DNA from: Candidatus Woesearchaeota archaeon
Lineage (GTDB): Archaea; Nanobdellota; Nanobdellia; Woesearchaeales; UBA12501
Assembly: GCA_014729495.1 (NCBI GenBank)
Contig: WJJV01000024.1
Span: forward strand, 1-10,148
Direction of reading: 5' to 3'
DNA length: 10,148 bases
Shown here: positions 5,818 through 10,148 of the stretch, piece by piece
Numbering within the stretch: the stretch's first letter is position 1
Layout of the letters: every line of letters begins with the position of its first letter
The notes under the pieces: generated by a model
Databases searched by the model: none
The model's input: only the letters and a program-made list of their open reading frames with translations
Told to the model about the DNA's origin: nothing
Program-made: the position numbers and the translations under genes

Positions 5818-8457
5818 TTAGAATTTATCGCTTCCGTCAATACTTATATCTGTATCATCATCTTCTGGTTTTGGTATGCTGTCTACTTCTTCTTTCAGCC
5901 TGTTATAGATGTAATGCGCCCTGATCTCAGGATGGGACATAACAAATTTTGGTATCATATCAGCCATCATTTTTGCCATATCAGGCAGCTCATAAGCTCT
6001 TAGAGGGAGGTCAGCAGTTTCCTCATCAGTCATGTTGCCTGGAATGCTTAACTGCTGGCTCATTGCGCTTGCCATCTTCGCAAGCCTCTGTTTAATCATC
6101 TTCTCTTTCTCATGCCCACCCATAAGATCCTTGAAGTCATTCTCTATGGCTGTTATTATCTCATCAGGCTCTCCTGAATATCGTGCCATTGTCTCCTGCA
6201 TCTTCTCATAGACATCTCCGATATATCTCTCAAACTCTCCTGCAAGCTCTCCCCTGCTTCTTGAGAAACTTATGACCTGAGGCAGTATGCTTCCAAAAAG
6301 CTCTGGATCTATATCATCCAGATCCTGTTTGGATCTGTAGAGATCATTGAATTCACCCTCGCTGCACAATTCTCCGCTGGCATTCATCCTTGTCAGGACA
6401 TTCCTTATCACATCTACACAAGCCATATCATCAATAAGTTTCTTGACATCCTTCCCCAGACCGAACACATCTGGATACAGATACTTGAAGAGCAGCGAGT
6501 CAAGCTGGGTAGTGATTCCTCTCTCAGCAAGCTCATCAAGCCATTTGGCATCCTCCTGCATGACATTGTCCACGAATTCCTGATCTACGAGGTTTGTTCC
6601 GACCAGCTTCTGATCCTGCGAGAACACAGCTGTTATGTATGCTTCTGCAAAATCCTTTCTTCTGTTTACAGGCCTTCCGTCAGTGGCGCCCTGCTTGTCC
6701 ATGCCTAATCCATAATAGAGTATATCCTCATACAGCTCAACAATATGCTCAAGCAAGGGAGCCCCACCAGTCTCTTTCTTTGTCTTCTCAAGCAGGAGCT
6801 GCTCCATGAATCCATAAAGTATCTCTGGAAACTTCTCTTTTATTGCATCACCATAATGCTTGAACCATATCTGCTCCCTGTAGCTGAATTTATTGTCAGC
6901 AGCGAACTCAATAGCTTTTGCAACAAGATCCTTGCACAGCCTGTTGTAGGCTGGCAGCTCCCAGAGAGCATGGAGTTTTATCCTGTTCTTCATATTGTCA
7001 GAAGGCTCTCCAAGCTCTTTGTTCTTCATTGATCTGACTTTTGCATTTATTGCTTCATCCACATAATGTTCATCTCTGAGAGTATACATGTCCATGAGCT
7101 CTTCCATAGTGAATCCAGGGTTCCTGACAGCAGCCACATATACTGGATACATATCAGGATTCAGCCCGGATGCCTGATAGAACATCTCAAGCAGTCCCTG
7201 CTCATCATATCTTGTCCTTCCCACAAATGTCAGTTCGCTTTCTTTTGGTTCTGAATCATCAGGTCTGAAAGGGTCGGAGTGTTCAGAATCTCTTCTGACT
7301 TTCATTGCACCTGCGATCCTTATCTGCTGAATCGCTTCAAATACCTTTGCATGCACATCTGTGAATCTTCCTTGTGCATAGGCTTCATTGAATTCCTTTT
7401 CTGTCATGTCAGACAGCACATCCACAGCAAGCTCTTCAGGAGCTATTATATAGAAATTCTCAAAAGGATTTAGATACTCAGTATGGAGTCTTATGTCATG
7501 AGATGACCTTTCAAGGATTCCCTTGACCTTATCTTCAGATGACATATCTTCCTCAAGCAGGTCAGATAATTCTCCTTTCCTGCTTTTCCTGCTCTCTATG
7601 GCTATCTGTGTATCTGTGATCCTCTCTTTCTTGTCTCTGTATTTTACAGTATAATCCTTGAGGCCGAGACCCTGAAGCTTTGCATAGACCTTTCCAAGAG
7701 GCACATATCCCTCTTTCCCGCCTCTCATGAGTATCTCAGAGAAAAGCAGATAGGTTATGTCAGCATCAGCAGCTTCCTTCAGTTCTTTCTGGAGCATTTC
7801 TGGTTCTGCGAGAACTGATATCACTGGAGATCCCTCAAACTTTGACTTAAGACCAATGAAAGTGTCATATATCCCAAGCGCATTCTCTACATTGTCTTTT
7901 TTCATGCCTGTCTTTAAAAGCTGGGTCTCAATCGCTTCTCTTCTCTGAGCGTTCCAGCACTCGCCAGTCACAGAATAAGCTACCTCAAATAAGCCATACT
8001 TATCAATCAGGCTGTCAATATCAGGCACCCTCTCAGAGGGAGGGAGTGTATCAATCAGATTATCCAGAGGAGTATATCCTTCTTTGCTGTGTCCATTCTT
8101 AAGAGCATGCAATATTGAGTATGCTCCATTCTGGACTTTCCTGAAAAGTGATTCCTTATGGGTGCTGACTATACGATAGCTCACTCCATTCTCATGATCA
8201 TCAAGTGATTTGTCAGGATTGAGAAGCTCTGATACAATAGCCATGTGCATATCCCTGCCATTGTTATCTTTTAGGACTATATCTGTTCCGTCCAGCATGA
8301 ATGTCCATCCATCCCTTGTGATAGCCCTATCTGATGAGTCATTGAACCTTGTGAATCCATACTCAGAACTCATAGATGGAACATAGGCTATTGAAGCCTT
8401 ATATGTTGAAGGGCTCTTGAGCTCTTCTACTTTTGTTGTGGGCATGTTTGGCAGCAT
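5818..8457 (-). CDS. Large soluble protein of unknown function (~879 aa)
   Basis: I do not recognise a family. From ATG 8457 it is 879 aa; the frame extends 13 codons to a GTG at 8496. The palindromic TATA box at 8497-8506 touches that GTG and would start transcription near 8475, which favours 8457. There is no signal peptide or membrane segment. The protein is hydrophilic and rich in acidic and basic helices, and Cys is scarce. A short motif recurs: K-E-G-Y-T-P-L at 125-131 and K-E-G-Y-V-P-L at 248-254, each followed by a helix, which hints at duplicated helical modules. A segment near the middle (A-I-E-F-A-A-D-N-K-F-S) faintly recalls TerB helices. The C terminus is acidic (P-E-D-D-D-T-D). 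It is the first gene of an operon with the TerB/receiver gene (13 bases between stop and next start), so the two proteins likely act together. It is divergent from the SPFH gene. Confidence 0.75.
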   Translation of the reverse strand: MLPNMPTTKVEELKSPSTYKASIAYVPSMSSEYGFTRFNDSSDRAITRDGWTFMLDGTDIVLKDNNGRDMHMAIVSELLNPDKSLDDHENGVSYRIVSTHKESLFRKVQNGAYSILHALKNGHSKEGYTPLDNLIDTLPPSERVPDIDSLIDKYGLFEVAYSVTGECWNAQRREAIETQLLKTGMKKDNVENALGIYDTFIGLKSKFEGSPVISVLAEPEMLQKELKEAADADITYLLFSEILMRGGKEGYVPLGKVYAKLQGLGLKDYTVKYRDKKERITDTQIAIESRKSRKGELSDLLEEDMSSEDKVKGILERSSHDIRLHTEYLNPFENFYIIAPEELAVDVLSDMTEKEFNEAYAQGRFTDVHAKVFEAIQQIRIAGAMKVRRDSEHSDPFRPDDSEPKESELTFVGRTRYDEQGLLEMFYQASGLNPDMYPVYVAAVRNPGFTMEELMDMYTLRDEHYVDEAINAKVRSMKNKELGEPSDNMKNRIKLHALWELPAYNRLCKDLVAKAIEFAADNKFSYREQIWFKHYGDAIKEKFPEILYGFMEQLLLEKTKKETGGAPLLEHIVELYEDILYYGLGMDKQGATDGRPVNRRKDFAEAYITAVFSQDQKLVGTNLVDQEFVDNVMQEDAKWLDELAERGITTQLDSLLFKYLYPDVFGLGKDVKKLIDDMACVDVIRNVLTRMNASGELCSEGEFNDLYRSKQDLDDIDPELFGSILPQVISFSRSRGELAGEFERYIGDVYEKMQETMARYSGEPDEIITAIENDFKDLMGGHEKEKMIKQRLAKMASAMSQQLSIPGNMTDEETADLPLRAYELPDMAKMMADMIPKFVMSHPEIRAHYIYNRLKEEVDSIPKPEDDDTDISIDGSDKF

Positions 8458-8496
8458 TTTAGATATTGGAATATATGATGTATAGCTGTTTTGCAC

Positions 8497-8506
8497 ATTT
8501 ATAAAT
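8497..8506 (-). promoter_or_regulatory. TATA box of the minus-strand two-gene operon
   Basis: ATTTATAAAT is its own reverse complement. Read leftward it would give a start point near 8475 and a leader of about 18 bases before ATG 8457. The upstream bases (AGAAAG) are a weaker BRE than those of the L10e and tRNA promoters. Because it is symmetric, a rightward role cannot be excluded. Confidence 0.5.
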
Positions 8507-8519
8507 CTTTCTGTTTTAC

Positions 8520-8535
8520 ACCACTATTAAGTGGT
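8520..8535. promoter_or_regulatory. 16-base inverted repeat in the divergent promoter region (possible operator)
   Basis: ACCACT-ATTA-AGTGGT is a perfect six-base inverted repeat with a four-base spacer. It lies just upstream of the leftward TATA box. Position and size fit a dimeric regulator site, but only one copy is seen and no regulator gene is adjacent. Confidence 0.35.
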
Positions 8536-8587
8536 ATAATTGTGTTTATTATTTTCATATATATGCTCAATGCACATTAAAGAAATA

Positions 8588-8595
8588 TTTATAAA
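8588..8595 (+). promoter_or_regulatory. TATA box of the SPFH gene
   Basis: TTTATAAA lies within the same ten-base palindrome ATTTATAAAT (8587-8596) as the leftward box. It predicts initiation near 8618 and a leader of about 29 bases that contains a Shine-Dalgarno site. Two AATTAG copies (8594-8599, 8603-8608) overlap and follow the box; the second forms the palindrome CTAATTAG. Confidence 0.55.
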
Positions 8596-8634
8596 TTAGT
8601 CTAATTAGGTGTATTAATATCATAATTTTATCAA

Positions 8635-8642
8635 GGGAGGTG
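8635..8642 (+). promoter_or_regulatory. Strong Shine-Dalgarno site of the SPFH gene
   Basis: GGGAGGTG lies 4 bases before ATG 8647 and is an extended match to the 16S 3' end. It is the strongest ribosome binding site in the window. It contrasts with the nearly leaderless L10e and PQ-loop genes. Confidence 0.7.
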
Positions 8643-8646
8643 TAAA

Positions 8647-9402
8647 ATGGCTATATTCAGCGGCTTAGGAGTATTAATTCTTATACTGATCGTGATTGTT
8701 ATGTCCCTCAAGGTTGTGAATGAATATGAGAGAGGTGTCAGGTTCACGCTCGGAAAATACACTGGCATGATGCAGCCAGGACTTAGGCTCGTCATACCTA
8801 TAATCCAGTCCTGGGAAAGGGTGGACATGAGGGTCAAGGCAGTTGATGTGCCTGATCAGGACGCTATAACAAAAGACAATGTGTCCATAAGCGTAAATGC
8901 AGTGCTTTATTATAAGGTCAAGAGTGCTGAAAAGGTGATACTTGAGGTAGAGCATTTCATGTATGCAGTTTCACAGCTTGCCCAGACAACAATGAGGGAC
9001 GTTGTCGGAGAGGTGACTCTTGACGAGCTTCTCTCAAACAGGGATGAAATATCAAAAAGAATCAGAGAGATTGTTGACAAGGCAACTGATCCCTGGGGAA
9101 TCGATGTCTCTTCAGTTGAGCTCAAGCACATTGAACTTCCAAAGGACCTGCAGAGAGTCATGGGAAAAGAGGCAGAAGCAGAAAGAGAGAAGAGAGCAGT
9201 GATAATCAAGGCTGAAGGAGAGGTTCTTGCGTCAAATAATATGGCAAAAGCTGCTACTAAACTCTCCACTGCTGAAGGCGCTCTTCATCTTAGGACACTT
9301 CAGAGCATAAATGATCTCAGCTCAGACCAGAGCAATACAGTGATATTCGCTGTCCCTCTGGAAGTATTAAGGGCTCTAGAGAGGATTGGAAAGAAGAAAT
9401 GA
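8647..9402 (+). CDS. Stomatin/prohibitin-family (SPFH, slipin) membrane protein
   Basis: 251 aa. Residues 3-22 form one hydrophobic N-terminal anchor, followed by the band-7/SPFH domain: N-E-Y-E-R-G-V-R-F-T-L-G (25-36), P-G-L-R-L-V-I-P (44-51) and V-D-M-R-V (59-63). Then D-P-W-G-I-D-V-S-S-V-E-L-K-H-I-E-L-P (148-165) precedes a charged Ala/Glu/Lys coiled-coil helix (about 167-210) and a C-terminal segment T-V-I-F-A-V-P-L (231-238). This is typical of archaeal slipins such as the Pyrococcus p-stomatins. They oligomerise into membrane rings or cages and organise membrane microdomains and proteases. There is no Cys, so no palmitoylation. The usual NfeD/STOPP protease partner is not adjacent on either side. 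The divergent neighbour is the minus-strand TerB-type operon. Confidence 0.94.
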   Translation: MAIFSGLGVLILILIVIVMSLKVVNEYERGVRFTLGKYTGMMQPGLRLVIPIIQSWERVDMRVKAVDVPDQDAITKDNVSISVNAVLYYKVKSAEKVILEVEHFMYAVSQLAQTTMRDVVGEVTLDELLSNRDEISKRIREIVDKATDPWGIDVSSVELKHIELPKDLQRVMGKEAEAEREKRAVIIKAEGEVLASNNMAKAATKLSTAEGALHLRTLQSINDLSSDQSNTVIFAVPLEVLRALERIGKKK

Positions 9403-9420
9403 GCCTGAATAACCAATAAA

Positions 9421-9436
9421 TTTTTATTATTTATTT
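9421..9436 (+). terminator. T-rich terminator after the SPFH gene
   Basis: TTTTTATTATTTATTT starts 18 bases after the SPFH stop, with no preceding hairpin. The AT-rich stretch may also contain the weak promoter of the next gene, since a TATA-like sequence here would sit about 25-30 bases before ATG 9454. Confidence 0.45.
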
Positions 9437-9453
9437 CATTCTGTTTCTAAATA

Positions 9454-9774
9454 ATGATCCAGAAAGAAGAGAGATTCAGATGCAGGAACTGCGGTTACTG
9501 CTGCACTCAAATCGTGATCCCTACAAAAAAAGAGATCAAAAAGATACAGGAAGCTGGCTATGATCCTGAAGATTTTCTTGAAGAAGACAGGAACGGAAGA
9601 AAGAGGATCAGGATGAAGAACTATTACTGCTATTTTCTTGGACTGAAAGATGGAGAGACATTCTGCAGGATATATGAGATCAGGCCAAAGGTCTGCAGGC
9701 AATACCCTTTCTTTAAGGAGGTTACAGCAGAGTGCATGCCTCCGAAGATGTTTGATGACAAGATGATATTGTGA
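9454..9774 (+). CDS. YkgJ-family cysteine-cluster protein
   Basis: 106 aa, with the family's Cys pattern: C10-x2-C13-x2-C16-C17 at the N terminus, C59 in the centre, and F-C71-R-I-Y-E-I-R-P-K-V-C81-R-Q-Y-P-F near the end, plus C94. This matches the YkgJ (zinc/iron-chelating, CxxCxxCC) domain, which is thought to bind a metal or an iron-sulfur cluster. The biochemical role is generally unknown. The protein is short but complete: the R-P-x-V-C-R-x-Y-P-F motif is intact and only a short tail follows. There is no membrane segment. No Shine-Dalgarno site is evident before ATG 9454. It is monocistronic by position. Confidence 0.9.
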   Translation: MIQKEERFRCRNCGYCCTQIVIPTKKEIKKIQEAGYDPEDFLEEDRNGRKRIRMKNYYCYFLGLKDGETFCRIYEIRPKVCRQYPFFKEVTAECMPPKMFDDKMIL

Positions 9775-9786
9775 TCCCTCTATTTT

Positions 9787-9822
9787 ATTCCTGCACTGTC
9801 CGGCAAAACAGGCTGCAGGAAT
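9787..9822. terminator. Strong hairpin between the YkgJ and PQ-loop genes
   Basis: ATTCCTGCA (9787-9795) pairs perfectly with TGCAGGAAT (9814-9822). It is extended by CTGT (9796-9799) with ACAG (9808-9811), a two-base bulge GC and an eight-base loop. No T run follows on the plus strand, so it is not a classic bacterial terminator. It may stabilise the 3' end of the YkgJ mRNA or mark processing. Confidence 0.4.
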
Positions 9823-9833
9823 TGATTTAACCA

Positions 9834-9847
9834 AAAACCTTTAAATA
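9834..9847 (+). promoter_or_regulatory. BRE/TATA promoter of the PQ-loop gene
   Basis: AAAACC (9834-9839) plus TTTAAATA (9840-9847). Initiation about 26 bases past the TATA centre falls on the ATG at 9870, predicting a leaderless mRNA. Confidence 0.7.
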
Positions 9848-9869
9848 GTATATGTACATTATGATTGAT

Positions 9870-10148
9870 ATGGCTCACCAGACACCAGCTATGCATCACC
9901 TTCACAAGAGGAAAAGAATTTACAAAGGCCATCAAAAGTATCCTCATCCAGAAAGATTCAAGAGAGTGATGGACAAGGTTGTCTATGCTGCTGGAGTGGC
10001 CACCCCAATAATGACTCTTCCGCAGGTATTCAAGATATTCATGGAGAAAAGCGCGGATGCTGTTTCCCCCTTCACCTGGGGTTCTTATTTTCTTATTTCA
10101 CTGATATTCGGAATCTATGGTATATTGCACAGAGAGATTCCCCTGATA
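9870..10148 (+). CDS. PQ-loop (SemiSWEET-like) membrane protein, 3' end outside the window
   Basis: 93 codons are visible before the right edge. A 35-residue basic and His-rich N-terminal part (His at 3, 9, 10, 12, 21, 26) precedes a first helix (about 36-58) that contains T-L-P-Q-V-F-K-I-F, with the family Pro-Gln at 51-52. A loop K-S-A-D-A-V-S-P follows, then a second helix (67-86) and the start of further sequence. This is the pattern of a PQ-loop/MtN3 repeat as in SemiSWEET sugar carriers, which have three helices and work as dimers. Sugar transport is inferred from the family. An in-frame ATG at 9861 lies before the predicted transcription start, so 9870 is preferred. Whether there is one repeat or two cannot be seen. 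Confidence 0.82.
   Translation, partial: MAHQTPAMHHLHKRKRIYKGHQKYPHPERFKRVMDKVVYAAGVATPIMTLPQVFKIFMEKSADAVSPFTWGSYFLISLIFGIYGILHREIPLI

Noticed and set aside
4458..5840. TTG at 5840 as start of the TerB/receiver gene
   Set aside because: It would overlap the upstream gene by 23 bases. A GGAG with ATG 5804 gives a cleaner start right after the upstream stop.
8647..9402. Complete SPFH-NfeD membrane protease operon
   Set aside because: No NfeD/STOPP gene is adjacent. The downstream gene is a YkgJ cysteine-cluster protein and the upstream gene is divergent.

Overview
The window looks archaeal, most likely a DPANN-type lineage (Woesearchaeota or Pacearchaeota-like; the lineage is inferred). The evidence is a clear archaeal/eukaryotic-type ribosomal protein L10e (uL16), archaeal BRE/TATA promoters of the form AAAACC-TTTAWAWA placed about 26 bases before nearly leaderless starts, T-rich terminators without a hairpin, and N-glycosylation-rich surface proteins with one C-terminal membrane anchor.

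Left part (1-1970): two same-strand genes for extracellular proteins. The first enters from the left edge. It is an array of about 36-residue Cys/Asp-rich repeats (thrombospondin type 3 or EF-hand-loop-like) ending in a carboxypeptidase-regulatory-like beta-sandwich. The second has a signal peptide, a similar beta-sandwich, a small Cys-rich segment, a Gly/Ser linker, a second globular domain, an acidic stretch and a C-terminal membrane anchor. A T-rich terminator follows.

Middle (1991-2640): a tRNA-Val(GAC) with its own promoter and an unusual C at position 33. It is followed by 532 bases without a credible gene. This gap is packed with nested inverted repeats. Three units (2115-2219, 2314-2418, 2424-2552) each fold as an outer stem enclosing two hairpins. 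A simpler hairpin and an ATT microsatellite lie between the first two. Several arms carry the same symmetric GA/GA internal loop. This is the most unusual part of the window.

2594-4436: a promoter, then rpl10e overlapping by 4 bases with a YvcK-family protein (UDP-sugar-binding, gluconeogenesis/cell-envelope regulator) that has two N-terminal membrane helices.

4458-8457 (minus strand): a two-gene operon that converges on YvcK. It encodes a large soluble protein of unknown function (about 879 aa) and a 448-aa protein with two TerB-like helical segments and a C-terminal receiver-like domain that seems to have lost key residues.

8497-10148 (plus strand): a divergent promoter region with two identical palindromic TATA boxes and a 16-base inverted repeat. 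Then come a stomatin/SPFH membrane protein, a small YkgJ-type cysteine-cluster protein, and the start of a PQ-loop (SemiSWEET-like) membrane protein cut by the right edge. The best candidates for something undescribed are the palindromic cluster behind the tRNA and the TerB/pseudo-receiver plus large-protein pair next to SPFH.
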